Below are positions 9,288 through 19,256 of a DNA stretch of 64,000 nucleotides, piece by piece. Origin of the DNA: Aquimarina sp. MAR_2010_214. GTDB lineage: Bacteria; Bacteroidota; Bacteroidia; Flavobacteriales; Flavobacteriaceae. Under the pieces are notes generated by a model. It was not told where the DNA came from and made no database searches. It saw nothing but the letters and a program-made list of their open reading frames with translations. The first letter of the stretch is position 1. Each line of letters begins with the position of its first letter. The stretch spans positions 1,116,001 through 1,180,000 of the forward strand of contig NZ_PJMS01000001.1 in NCBI RefSeq assembly GCF_002846555.1. The letters run 5' to 3'. The translations under genes were made by a program, and so were the position numbers.

Positions 9288-11717
9288 ATGTTTAAGAATC
9301 ATTTAAAAATTGCCCGGAGAAGTATCTTAAAAGATAAGATGTTTACTTTCATCAAAATAGGAGGTTTTGGTGTTGGGATTATGGCGTGTGTATTAATTGC
9401 ACTTTTTATAAAAGATGAATTAAGCTATGACAAGCATTATGTTAATGAAAAACAAATTTATAGGGTATATACAGAAGTAATACATAAAGGTGAACTTATA
9501 AAATGGACTCATTACCCAGCACCTTTTGCCAAAGCCATAAAAAATGATTTTCCTGAAATACAAAAGTCAGGAAGATTTCTTACCAGTGAGCTTTTTGGTA
9601 CTGGAAACAAAGAGCTTCGAATAGAAGGGGAGTCAGAAAATATTTTTGAAAATGGATTTATTTTTGCAGATCAGGAGTTATTAGAAATCTTAGAAATACC
9701 ACTTGCACAAGGAAGTACCGAGAGTGCTTTATCTCAACCAGGAACTATAGTAATCTCTCAAGCCAAAGCTGATAAATATTTCCCTAACGGAGATGCTATT
9801 GGTAAAATCCTGATTTTAGATAATAATACAGAGAAACCCTACAAAATAACTGGTGTAATGAAAGATTCACCAGAAAACACACATTTTGAGTATAACTTTC
9901 TAATGACGATGGTGGGCAGGGATTTTTATCCTTATGAAAAACATAACTGGGGTGCACAGAACTATCATACCTATATTTTAGTAAATGATAATACCAACCT
10001 ACAAGAATTAGAACAAAAAATGTTCTCCATTGTTGAAGACTATATGATTCCTACCGCTAGAGAATCTAACAGGCTTGATAAAATTGACTTCTTAAAAAGC
10101 TATCAATTCAAACTGCAACCTATAAGCGATATCCATTTAAAATCAACAGATATTAGTGATGGATTAAAACATGGTGATATTCGTTTTGTATGGTTGTTTG
10201 GTGCCATCGCAGTATTTATTCTACTATTGGCATGTATTAACTTTATCAATCTATCTACAGCCAAATCAGCCAATCGCGCCAAAGAAGTAGGGCTACGAAA
10301 AACTGTGGGAGCTTTTAGGAGAAATTTAATTTCTCAGTTCATCACCGAATCAGTCCTGTTTAGTATTATATCATTTGTTTTGGGTGTGCTGCTGGCGTGG
10401 GTATTACTCCCATATTTTAATACGATTGCTTCAAAAGCATTGGTCATACCATGGGGGCAATGGTGGTTTTTACCCATACTATTACTTTCGGCATTATGTA
10501 TTGGGATTCTAGCCGGATTATATCCTGCTTTTTACCTCTCTGCTTTTAAACCAGCGAGCGTATTAAAAGGAAGTTTGAGTACAGGTAGTAAAAGTGGTAA
10601 ACTAAGAAGTGGCCTGGTTATTTTTCAATTTACTACATCTATTATTCTTATCATCGGAACACTGATCATATACCAACAGGTGAATTATATCCTGAACAAG
10701 AAACTGGGTTATGATAAAGAACAGGTTCTGGTTGTTCAAGGCGCAAAAAGTTTGGGGAATAAGACACAAAACTTTAAAGATCGACTATTAAAATTACCCG
10801 AAGTAAAACTAGTTTCTGTTAGTGATTATTTACCTATCGAAGGAACCAAACGAAACGGAAACACCTTTAAAGAAAAAGGTAAAGAAAATGATGGGGTAGC
10901 TGTTCCTGCACAAATTTGGGAAGTAGATCATGATTACATCAACACTTTGGATATGCGTATAAAAAAGGGACGAGATTTTTCCAGAGAATTAGCTTCAGAT
11001 TCTACCGATGCAATAGTCATTAATGAGATTATGGCTAGAAATTTTGGTTTTGAGAATCCTTTAGGGAAAAAAATAACTAATGGAAGAGAATCCTGGACTA
11101 TAATTGGGGTAGTAGAAGATTTTCATTTTGAAACTTTAAAATATGACATTCAGCCGTTGGCAATGACTGTAAGTAATAACCCAGGGATGATTTCTGTACG
11201 TTTAGGCACAGACAATATAAATCAAGCGTTAACATCAATTTCCTCAATTTGGGATGAAAGCGTTCCTAATCAATCTTTTAGGTATAGCTTTCTAAATCAG
11301 GATTTTTCTAAAATGCACGAAGATGTACAGCGTATTGGTAAAATCTTTATCAGTTTTGCGTTGTTTGCAATTCTTGTAGCATGCTTAGGTTTATTTGCTC
11401 TTTCGGCTTTTATGGTAGAGCAGCGTAAAAAAGAGATTAGTATCCGCCTGGTTTTGGGAGCTCCCTTTAAGAGTATATATAAGTTATTGACATTAGATTT
11501 TTTAAAACTAATTATAATTTCAATAGGTATTGCTATTCCTATTGGTTGGTATATGATGAGTCGATGGCTAGAGGATTTTGCCTATCGTATTAACATTGGT
11601 TGGGGAATATTTTTGATAGCAGGAACCCTGGCAATAGCAGTAGCGATTTTAACTATAAGCTATCAGTCTATCGGGGCAGTATTTATTAAACCTTTAAAAA
11701 GTTTACGAACAGAATAA
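9288..11717 (+). CDS. MacB/FtsX-type ABC transporter permease
   Basis: Fifth member, 809 residues, start MFKNHLKIARRSILKDKM. The first periplasmic domain carries MKDSPENTHFEYNF. The first FtsX core has loop NRAKEVGLRKTVGAFRRNL, and the second core has RKKEISIRLVLGAPFKSI, in which the usual RKVLGA is RLVLGA. It ends KPLKSLRTE rather than NPVKSLRTE. It is the last gene preceded by the common junction spacer; after it the array changes to a palindrome-bearing junction, so genes one to five look like one duplication series. Confidence 0.92.
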   Translation: MFKNHLKIARRSILKDKMFTFIKIGGFGVGIMACVLIALFIKDELSYDKHYVNEKQIYRVYTEVIHKGELIKWTHYPAPFAKAIKNDFPEIQKSGRFLTSELFGTGNKELRIEGESENIFENGFIFADQELLEILEIPLAQGSTESALSQPGTIVISQAKADKYFPNGDAIGKILILDNNTEKPYKITGVMKDSPENTHFEYNFLMTMVGRDFYPYEKHNWGAQNYHTYILVNDNTNLQELEQKMFSIVEDYMIPTARESNRLDKIDFLKSYQFKLQPISDIHLKSTDISDGLKHGDIRFVWLFGAIAVFILLLACINFINLSTAKSANRAKEVGLRKTVGAFRRNLISQFITESVLFSIISFVLGVLLAWVLLPYFNTIASKALVIPWGQWWFLPILLLSALCIGILAGLYPAFYLSAFKPASVLKGSLSTGSKSGKLRSGLVIFQFTTSIILIIGTLIIYQQVNYILNKKLGYDKEQVLVVQGAKSLGNKTQNFKDRLLKLPEVKLVSVSDYLPIEGTKRNGNTFKEKGKENDGVAVPAQIWEVDHDYINTLDMRIKKGRDFSRELASDSTDAIVINEIMARNFGFENPLGKKITNGRESWTIIGVVEDFHFETLKYDIQPLAMTVSNNPGMISVRLGTDNINQALTSISSIWDESVPNQSFRYSFLNQDFSKMHEDVQRIGKIFISFALFAILVACLGLFALSAFMVEQRKKEISIRLVLGAPFKSIYKLLTLDFLKLIIISIGIAIPIGWYMMSRWLEDFAYRINIGWGIFLIAGTLAIAVAILTISYQSIGAVFIKPLKSLRTE

Positions 11718-11725
11718 TTATTAAA

Positions 11726-11752
11726 CCTCACAGGTTTTAAAAACCTGTGAGG
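11726..11752. repeat. Palindromic repeat, CCTCACAGGTTTT family, copy 1
   Basis: Perfect 13-bp arms CCTCACAGGTTTT and AAAACCTGTGAGG around one base. It lies between permeases five and six. The same core occurs at 19180 and 19935 and, shortened, at 58833. It may act as a transcript-processing hairpin; a U-tract is missing, so it is a poor classical terminator. Confidence 0.8.
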
Positions 11753-11770
11753 CTTAAATATCACTATATC

Positions 11771-14191
11771 ATGCACACTTTATATTTTAAAATAGCAATT
11801 AGATATCTTTTAAAGAATAAACTCTATTCTTTTATTAATATTTTGGGATTAGCCATTGGTGTTGCTTCTTTTATTTTGATCATGGTTTATGTGAATTATG
11901 AACGTAGCTATGACACTTTTGAAGGATCAGAAAATGTATACCGGGTATATATGGATGCTCTGGAAGGTGATGTTTTTGAAGCTTCAGATGCGCAAACTGC
12001 CAATCTTATTGGCCCTACCTTAAAACAAGAATTTCCCGAAGTGATAGAGCAGGTGCGTCTTTATCGTTTTGATAAGGTGACTTTTAAATATGATGGGAAA
12101 ATCATTGAAGAATCCAAAGGCGCCATGGCAGATGAAACCTATTTTGAGGTATTTAATTATCCCCTTTTAAAAGGAGATAAACAAAATGTACTAAAAGAAC
12201 CTAATACTATTGTACTCACAGAATCTTTTGCTAAAAAGATATTTGGAGCGCAAAACCCTATAAAAAAGACGTTATTAGGCTTTCATGTAGGAGAAGAAGT
12301 GTTATTAACGGTAACGGGAGTTTTAAAAGATATTCCCGAAAACACTCATATGAAAACCAATTTCCTGATTTCTTTGGATACGTATGCAACTTGGTTTGCA
12401 TCAGATGCAGAAAAAAAATTAAACTGGGGACATTGTAATTTTTATACGTATCTAAAAATAGATAAAAATACAGATAAGGATCTTCTGAAAAGTAAAGTGA
12501 TTGCTAGTGACTTTGAGGACGATGCAGATGAAAGGTACAATATTGAGCCTCTAGAAGATGTCCATCTGTATTCTAATAAACCTTATGAAGCCGAAACTAA
12601 TGGTAGTATCAGTAGAATAAAATTTCTAACAACCATAGCTTTTATAGTACTGTTATTATCATGGCTCAATTATATCAATTTATCCACCACCAAATCCCTG
12701 GAGCGTGCCAAGGAAGTTGGTGTTCGTAAAGTTGCCGGGGCACAACGGATACAACTTATTTTGCAATCGTTAACAGAATCGATTGTTCTAAACGGTATCG
12801 CAATTGCCATAGCAATTATACTTGCCCTAAGTATGCTTTCAATCTATAACAATGTTACAGGTAAAGAATTGGTTATACAGAATTCTACTATTATAGAGCT
12901 ATTACCTATTATTAGTTTTATTGTAATTGGTATGATCCTAACAGGACTATATCCTGCTATTTTACTAAGTGGATATTCACCGTCAAAAGCATTAAAAGGA
13001 AAGATACGTGCTTCTGCCAGTGGATTGAATATTAGAAAAGGATTGATTGTTATGCAATTTCTAGCCACTATTGTTTTGCTTATTGGTACGATAGTCATTA
13101 CCAAACAAATAGATTTTATGCAAAAACAACCGATCGGTGCAGAATTGAATCAAACTATTTCTTTTCATGGCGAATTTTTAAGTAATATATCAGATTCCCT
13201 GGCTAGAAATAAATGTAAAATCCTTGAAACAGAGCTGCAAAAATTTCCTTTTGTAGAGAGTACATCAAGAACTCAGACATATCCTGGCGACGGTTATCAT
13301 AATTTATCAGGATTTATAGGGCTGAAATACCCCAACGGAACAGAGGATAGCAAAAAAGTATTTTACAAATATGCTGCAGACAGTAATTATCTTGATGTAT
13401 TAGATATTCAATTTCTTGCCGGAAATAATTTTATAAACAATCCCAAAGGAAATAGCAATACTGTTATAATTAATGAAGCTTGTATGCGTGAGATAGAAGT
13501 TTTTAACCCAAATGAAGCTATAAATAAAACCATAAACTTTTTTGGAAGGGACTGGGTGATTTCTGGGGTTATTGAAAATTACCATCATTTCGGATTAAAA
13601 AAAGAGATACATCCTATGATTATTCTACATGGCAATAGCAGTGATAATTTATTAGTAAAATTTGATGAGACTGTTGCTTCTGTTTCAGGATATAACAAAG
13701 CAATTACCCAGATAGAAGAAAAATGGAAGCAAATACTGCCACAACGAACTTTTGGTTATACATTTTTGGATAAAAAGTTTGAAGCCCAATATAATGATGA
13801 TAAAGAATTTAGTGCTGCCTTCAGGATATTTACTCTTCTGGCAATATTTATTGCCGCGTTAGGCTTATTTGGGTTAACATCTTATACCTGTGTACAGCGT
13901 AAAAAAGAAATAGGAATTAGAAAAGTAAACGGAGCAAGTATTTTTAAGATTCTGAAATTACTAAACATTGATTTTATCAAATGGGTTGGGATTGCATTTA
14001 TAATTGCTATTCCTATAGCCTGGTATACTATGAATTCCTGGTTAGAAAACTTTGCAATAAAGACAAGTCTTAGCTGGTGGATATTTGTACTTGCAGGAAT
14101 AATGGCACTTGGTATTACATTGATTACAGTAAGTTGGCAGAGTTTTATGGCAGCCAATCGAAACCCTGTTGACGTACTTAGAGACGAATAG
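11771..14191 (+). CDS. MacB/FtsX-type ABC transporter permease
   Basis: Sixth member, 806 residues from the ATG at 11771 (MHTLYFKIAIRYLLKNKL). A GTG at 11747 in the same frame lies inside the palindrome and is rejected. Periplasmic domain 1 is shorter than in the others, with a compact segment around DFEDDADERYNIEPLED. Loops read ERAKEVGVRKVAGAQRIQL and KKEIGIRKVNGASIFKI. The C-terminus is NPVDVLRDE, unlike the SLRTE ending of its neighbours, which marks it as a separate lineage. The helix pattern is complete and no frameshift is visible. Confidence 0.92.
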   Translation: MHTLYFKIAIRYLLKNKLYSFINILGLAIGVASFILIMVYVNYERSYDTFEGSENVYRVYMDALEGDVFEASDAQTANLIGPTLKQEFPEVIEQVRLYRFDKVTFKYDGKIIEESKGAMADETYFEVFNYPLLKGDKQNVLKEPNTIVLTESFAKKIFGAQNPIKKTLLGFHVGEEVLLTVTGVLKDIPENTHMKTNFLISLDTYATWFASDAEKKLNWGHCNFYTYLKIDKNTDKDLLKSKVIASDFEDDADERYNIEPLEDVHLYSNKPYEAETNGSISRIKFLTTIAFIVLLLSWLNYINLSTTKSLERAKEVGVRKVAGAQRIQLILQSLTESIVLNGIAIAIAIILALSMLSIYNNVTGKELVIQNSTIIELLPIISFIVIGMILTGLYPAILLSGYSPSKALKGKIRASASGLNIRKGLIVMQFLATIVLLIGTIVITKQIDFMQKQPIGAELNQTISFHGEFLSNISDSLARNKCKILETELQKFPFVESTSRTQTYPGDGYHNLSGFIGLKYPNGTEDSKKVFYKYAADSNYLDVLDIQFLAGNNFINNPKGNSNTVIINEACMREIEVFNPNEAINKTINFFGRDWVISGVIENYHHFGLKKEIHPMIILHGNSSDNLLVKFDETVASVSGYNKAITQIEEKWKQILPQRTFGYTFLDKKFEAQYNDDKEFSAAFRIFTLLAIFIAALGLFGLTSYTCVQRKKEIGIRKVNGASIFKILKLLNIDFIKWVGIAFIIAIPIAWYTMNSWLENFAIKTSLSWWIFVLAGIMALGITLITVSWQSFMAANRNPVDVLRDE

Positions 14192-14226
14192 TAAATGATT
14201 CTGAATCAATAAAGAAACAAACCAAT

Positions 14227-16653
14227 ATGTTAAAAAACCATATAAGAGTAGCGTGGAGAACACTTTTGAAACACAAAAGCTTGTTTACAATTAATATTTT
14301 AGGTCTAGCTATAGGAATTGCTACCGCCCTTATTATATTCCTTTTTGTAGTAGACGAATTAAGTTATGATCGCTACCATAAAAAAGCAGATCAGATTGTT
14401 AGAGTTGTACTAAAAGGCAAGATGAATGGTGAATTAATAAAAGAAGCCGTTACCCCCGGTCCTGTTGCATACACATTACAAGAAGAGTTTCCAGAGGTTT
14501 TACAGGCAACTCGTATTAAATCAAACGGAACCCCGCAAATTACCTATAAAAATAACACATTTAGAGATCAAAAATTTGCATATGTAGATCCTAATTTTTT
14601 TCAGGTATTTACATTACCACTCATTAAAGGTGATCCTGCTACAGCACTACTAGAACCTAATACTATTGTTATTACTCAAAAATTAGCATCAAAGTATTTT
14701 GGAAATGAAAACCCTCTGGGAAAAATAGTAGATTTTAAAGAATGGAATCAACGCTATAAGGTCACAGGAGTAATTAACGAGATTCCTGAAAATTCTCACT
14801 TTCATTTTGATGCTTTTGGATCTATGAAGGGATTTGCAGATGCAAAAGAACTTAAATGGATAGAATCTGGTTATCATAGTTATCTTCTTCTTGATAAACG
14901 TGTGGATTATAGAAATGTAGAAGAGAAATTACCAAAAATCGTTCATAAATATATGGGACCCCAGATAAAAAAATCTATGGGGATGACTTTTGAAGAGTTT
15001 CATGGAAAAGGGAATGATATAGGATTATTTCTACAACCTTTGACCGATATTCATCTTCATTCTGATTTTGCAGATGCTACCAATCTCAATCCTGGGGGTG
15101 ACATCCAAACAGTATATATTTTTGGTGCTATAGCGATATTTATATTAATAATAGGGTGTATAAATTTTATGAACCTTTCTACCGCTGCAGCATCAAAAAG
15201 AGCTAAAGAAGTAGGGGTAAAAAAAGTACTTGGATCACCAAAAATCCAATTAATTAAACAGTTTCTGATAGAATCTTTTATTGCAACGATGATTGCTATG
15301 GTATTGGCATTAATTCTAGTTGTGATTTCGTTACCGTTATTTAATGACCTATCTGAAAAAACATTAGAAGTGACTTATATTCTTCACCCTAAGGTTTTGA
15401 TGTACTTGCTGCTATTAGGAATTAGTATTAGTTTTCTGGCAGGAAGTTATCCGGCTTTTTTCCTCTCTTCATTTACCCCAATAGCTGCACTGAAAAACAA
15501 ATTCACCAATACGGGTAATAGTAAAGGATTAAGAAGCGGGTTGGTCATTTTTCAGTTTACGATATCGGTAGGCCTTATCCTGGCAACCATAGTAGTAGAT
15601 CAGCAAATGTCTTTCATTCAAAATAAAGATGTTGGTTATGAAAAAGACCAAATGCTAGTATTAAGAGATTCATGGATATTAGGAGATAACGAAAAAGTCT
15701 TTAAGGAACAATTATTTAAAGACTCCAGAGTATCTAATATTACAATGTCTGGCCATATCCCTGCGGGACCTTCTTATAATCATATGTCTAGTATTTATCC
15801 AGGTCAGGATTCTGATGCAGTTAGAAGAACTGTAGTGTATAATATTGATGAACACTATATTCCAACTATGGGAATGCAGTTAATTACTGGAAGAAATTTT
15901 GAGAAAGAAGAAGGATCAGAGACCACAAATTTGATTATTAACGAAACGGCTGCCAGGATTTTGGGCTTCACCAATAATGCAGTTGGTCAGGCGGTAACAA
16001 TGTCTATAGATAATGAAGGAGGTACAAGACTGTATTCGGTGATCGGAGTGGTAAAAGATTTTCATTTTAAATCATTACACCAAGCTATAGATCCTCTTAT
16101 TATGATTAATGAACCGAGTTCGGGGCTTATTGTAAGAGCAAAAACTTCAGATATGAAAGGATTGATCGCCAGTGCAGAAAATATATGGAATGGTTTTAAA
16201 GTAAATGAACCTTTTAATTATGGTTTACTTGATGAATTATACAATCAAACGTATCTAAAAGAACAAAAAATGGGAACTATTCTTAGAGTATTTGCTTTGC
16301 TCACCATTTTTGTGGCATGCCTGGGGTTATTTGGTCTAGTAACTTTTACAGCAGAACAACGATTTAAGGAAATAGGAATTCGTAAAGTATTAGGATCTAC
16401 CATACCTCAAATTATTATGATGCTCTCAGTTGATTTTATGAAACTGGTATGTATTTCTTTTTTAGTAGCATTTCCTCTTGGGTTTTATGTCATGAATACA
16501 TGGCTTCAGGATTTTGCTTACCGCATACAAATACAGTGGTGGATATTTGTTCTGGCAGGTTGTATAACACTATTAATTGCATTTATGACTATAGGTTGGA
16601 AAAGTTTCAGAGCAGCATCAATGAATCCTATTAAAAGTTTAAGAACTGAATAA
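14227..16653 (+). CDS. MacB/FtsX-type ABC transporter permease
   Basis: Seventh member, 808 residues, start MLKNHIRVAWRTLLKHKS, 35 bp after the sixth stop. Periplasmic domain 1 has the INEIPENSHFHFD motif. The first loop is KRAKEVGVKKVLGSPKIQL (VKK in place of VRK) and the second FKEIGIRKVLGSTIPQI. It ends NPIKSLRTE. Only 9 bp separate it from the next permease, so the two are almost certainly cotranscribed. Confidence 0.92.
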   Translation: MLKNHIRVAWRTLLKHKSLFTINILGLAIGIATALIIFLFVVDELSYDRYHKKADQIVRVVLKGKMNGELIKEAVTPGPVAYTLQEEFPEVLQATRIKSNGTPQITYKNNTFRDQKFAYVDPNFFQVFTLPLIKGDPATALLEPNTIVITQKLASKYFGNENPLGKIVDFKEWNQRYKVTGVINEIPENSHFHFDAFGSMKGFADAKELKWIESGYHSYLLLDKRVDYRNVEEKLPKIVHKYMGPQIKKSMGMTFEEFHGKGNDIGLFLQPLTDIHLHSDFADATNLNPGGDIQTVYIFGAIAIFILIIGCINFMNLSTAAASKRAKEVGVKKVLGSPKIQLIKQFLIESFIATMIAMVLALILVVISLPLFNDLSEKTLEVTYILHPKVLMYLLLLGISISFLAGSYPAFFLSSFTPIAALKNKFTNTGNSKGLRSGLVIFQFTISVGLILATIVVDQQMSFIQNKDVGYEKDQMLVLRDSWILGDNEKVFKEQLFKDSRVSNITMSGHIPAGPSYNHMSSIYPGQDSDAVRRTVVYNIDEHYIPTMGMQLITGRNFEKEEGSETTNLIINETAARILGFTNNAVGQAVTMSIDNEGGTRLYSVIGVVKDFHFKSLHQAIDPLIMINEPSSGLIVRAKTSDMKGLIASAENIWNGFKVNEPFNYGLLDELYNQTYLKEQKMGTILRVFALLTIFVACLGLFGLVTFTAEQRFKEIGIRKVLGSTIPQIIMMLSVDFMKLVCISFLVAFPLGFYVMNTWLQDFAYRIQIQWWIFVLAGCITLLIAFMTIGWKSFRAASMNPIKSLRTE

Positions 16654-16662
16654 ACAAAAGTT

Positions 16663-19170
16663 ATGTTTAAAAATTATATCAAAATAGCATGGAGAAATGC
16701 TATTCGACAAAAACAATTTACTATTCTTAATATATTGGGATTAAGTATAGGAATAGGTACATGTTTTATCATTGGATTATATATTCATAGTGAAATGACC
16801 TATGATACTTTTCATGATAATGCAGATCGTATTTATAGAGTTAATCAGCCTAATATTTGGGACGATTGGAATGAGATATCTTCTGCTACAGGCCCCAATG
16901 TGGCTATCGCATTACGAGAGGATGCTCCAGAGTTTGAAGAAGTAACAAGACTCTTAAGGACGGGTACACAGATAGTACGATCCAAACATAATGAAGAAGC
17001 AAGTTTATATAGTGAAGAACAATACTTTGCTGCCGAAGAAAACTTTTTTAACATATTTTCTTTTAAGTTTTTACAAGGCGATTCTAACACATCGCTTAGT
17101 GAACCTATGAGTATGGTCATGACAAAAAAAACAGCAGAACGTTATTTTGGCACAGAAAATCCAATAGGAAAAACAGTAGAAGTAAAAGATTATGATAACT
17201 CCTGGAAAACCTATACCGTAAAAGGAGTACTTGCTGATGTTCCTTATAAATCACATATTCAATTTGATATGTTGGTGTCTTTAAAAAGTCATTCTGAAAT
17301 GATGCAAAGAAACGGTTGGAAATGGATTTGGACAGCATTTTCGACTTATGGATTGGTGAAAGAAGGGACTGATATAGCTGCGTTTTCCGAAAAAATTCAG
17401 GCCATACCACCAAAATGGGCGCCGCCTACAACAGAACGTATTTTTAATCAAACGTTTAAAGAATTTACTGCGGGGCATGACTGGACATTATACCTACAAC
17501 CTCTTAGAGAAATATACTTATCTGATGCTCCCGGTATTCATTCCTTTGGACCAACAGGAAACCCAATGTTTGTCAAAATATTTGGAGCCATAGGTATCCT
17601 TGTACTCATATTATCTAGTATCAATTTCATGAACCTCTCCACAGCAAGATCATCAAAGAGAGCAAAAGAAATAGGAGTGAGAAAAGTTTTAGGATCCAAA
17701 CGAAATGCACTAATCAAACAGTTTGTTTTAGAATCTACCCTCTTCGTTTTAATAGGTACTGTTTTTGCATTGATATTCGTACAACTTTCTTTGGGTGTAT
17801 TTAACACTATAGCAGATGTGCAACTAGAATTGATTCCGTATTTAGGGAACCCAATATTTCTGGCAATTGTACTATTGTTTATATTAGGATTGGGATTAAT
17901 TTCAGGAAGTTATCCTGCGTTTTACCTTTCGATGTTTCAGCCTATAGAAACCCTTAAGGGAAAAGTAAGCACAAAATTTAAAGGAAAAGGAATTAGAAAT
18001 GGATTAGTTGTCTTTCAGTTTACTATTTCTATTGCTCTGGTGATTTGTACTTTATTTGTACAAAAGCAATTGTCATATACTTCTTCTTTAGATTTAGGAT
18101 TCGAGAAAGATAATATTCTACAAATTCACAATATCGAGCAGATTGGTTTTGATACCGAAGCACTCAAAACAAAGCTTTTATCAAATCCTGCTTTCTCAAA
18201 AGTTGGAAAATCATTTGGGCTTCCTCCAAATATATGGTCTGGAGATCGATATAAAACACTGGGAGCTAATGATCAGGTGGTTCAGCTTAGAAATGTAAGA
18301 ACAGAAGAAGATTATCTCGATGTATTGGGAGTAGAATTTGTTGCCGGTAGAAATTTTGATTCATCAAGACCTAATGATAAATATAAAGTGATATTAAATG
18401 AAAAAGCGGTAAAAACTCTGGGGTGGGGTAATAGCGAAACCTATACTACAGATTCTCCTATAGGAAAAATAGTGGCTTTAGCCTCTGGAAGCGAAGATCA
18501 ATTTGAAGTCATGGGCGTGGTTAAAGATTTTAATATTAATAGTCTACAACAAGAAATAGCACCACTGGTTATTATTCATCAACAAAATGATAAAGTTTGG
18601 GATTATGGGGCTGGATTATCGTATTATTCGATAAAACTTAATCCTGCAGTGGTTAAAAACCCTAATGATCTTCAGGTGTTGATTGATGGAGTTAAAGATG
18701 ATATTGCACAGATAGATCCTTCGGTACCATTCGAATATAGTTTTATGGATCAGGATTTTGAAAACACTTTTGTATCAGAACAAAGAATGGGAGTGATACT
18801 TAGTATATTTACTATTATGGCATTACTTATAGCATGTCTTGGATTATTTGGTTTGGCTGCTTTTACAGCAGAGCAACGTATCAAAGAATTAAGTATTAGA
18901 AAGGTATTAGGTGCCAAGGTATCAGAATTAGCTTTTTTATTCTCTTCAGAATTTACAAAACTGGTTCTTATTTCTATCATCCTTGCCTCACCTATCGCAT
19001 ACTTTTTGGTAGATGAGTGGCTCAAAGATTTTGCATACAGAACCCCAATAGATAGCTGGGTGTTTATAGTGGCAGCGATAAGCGCATTTGTAATTACATT
19101 GGCAACAGTAAGTTTTCAAACCATTAAGGCGGCATCGACAAACCCCGCGAAAAACTTAAGAGCAGAATAA
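16663..19170 (+). CDS. MacB/FtsX-type ABC transporter permease, longest member
   Basis: Eighth member, 835 residues, start MFKNYIKIAWRNAIRQKQ. The extra length is in the periplasmic domains: a WAPPTTERIFNQ segment in domain 1, and in domain 2 an insertion around SYYSIKLNPAVVKNPNDL. Loops are KRAKEIGVRKVLGSKRNAL and RIKELSIRKVLGAKVSEL. It ends NPAKNLRAE. It is the last permease before the ATPase gene, which follows after an 86-bp gap holding a palindrome. Confidence 0.92.
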   Translation: MFKNYIKIAWRNAIRQKQFTILNILGLSIGIGTCFIIGLYIHSEMTYDTFHDNADRIYRVNQPNIWDDWNEISSATGPNVAIALREDAPEFEEVTRLLRTGTQIVRSKHNEEASLYSEEQYFAAEENFFNIFSFKFLQGDSNTSLSEPMSMVMTKKTAERYFGTENPIGKTVEVKDYDNSWKTYTVKGVLADVPYKSHIQFDMLVSLKSHSEMMQRNGWKWIWTAFSTYGLVKEGTDIAAFSEKIQAIPPKWAPPTTERIFNQTFKEFTAGHDWTLYLQPLREIYLSDAPGIHSFGPTGNPMFVKIFGAIGILVLILSSINFMNLSTARSSKRAKEIGVRKVLGSKRNALIKQFVLESTLFVLIGTVFALIFVQLSLGVFNTIADVQLELIPYLGNPIFLAIVLLFILGLGLISGSYPAFYLSMFQPIETLKGKVSTKFKGKGIRNGLVVFQFTISIALVICTLFVQKQLSYTSSLDLGFEKDNILQIHNIEQIGFDTEALKTKLLSNPAFSKVGKSFGLPPNIWSGDRYKTLGANDQVVQLRNVRTEEDYLDVLGVEFVAGRNFDSSRPNDKYKVILNEKAVKTLGWGNSETYTTDSPIGKIVALASGSEDQFEVMGVVKDFNINSLQQEIAPLVIIHQQNDKVWDYGAGLSYYSIKLNPAVVKNPNDLQVLIDGVKDDIAQIDPSVPFEYSFMDQDFENTFVSEQRMGVILSIFTIMALLIACLGLFGLAAFTAEQRIKELSIRKVLGAKVSELAFLFSSEFTKLVLISIILASPIAYFLVDEWLKDFAYRTPIDSWVFIVAAISAFVITLATVSFQTIKAASTNPAKNLRAE

Positions 19171-19179
19171 AATTATTTC

Positions 19180-19212
19180 AAACCTCACAGGTCTTAGAGA
19201 CCTGTGAGGTTT
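19180..19212. repeat. Palindromic repeat, CCTCACAGG family, copy 2
   Basis: Perfect 15-bp arms AAACCTCACAGGTCT and AGACCTGTGAGGTTT with a TAG loop, placed between the last permease and the ATPase gene. A matching palindrome lies just after the ATPase stop. Confidence 0.8.
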
Positions 19213-19256
19213 AAAGTAAAATCTATTTTAAAAATTAACAATTAAAAAAATAAAAT

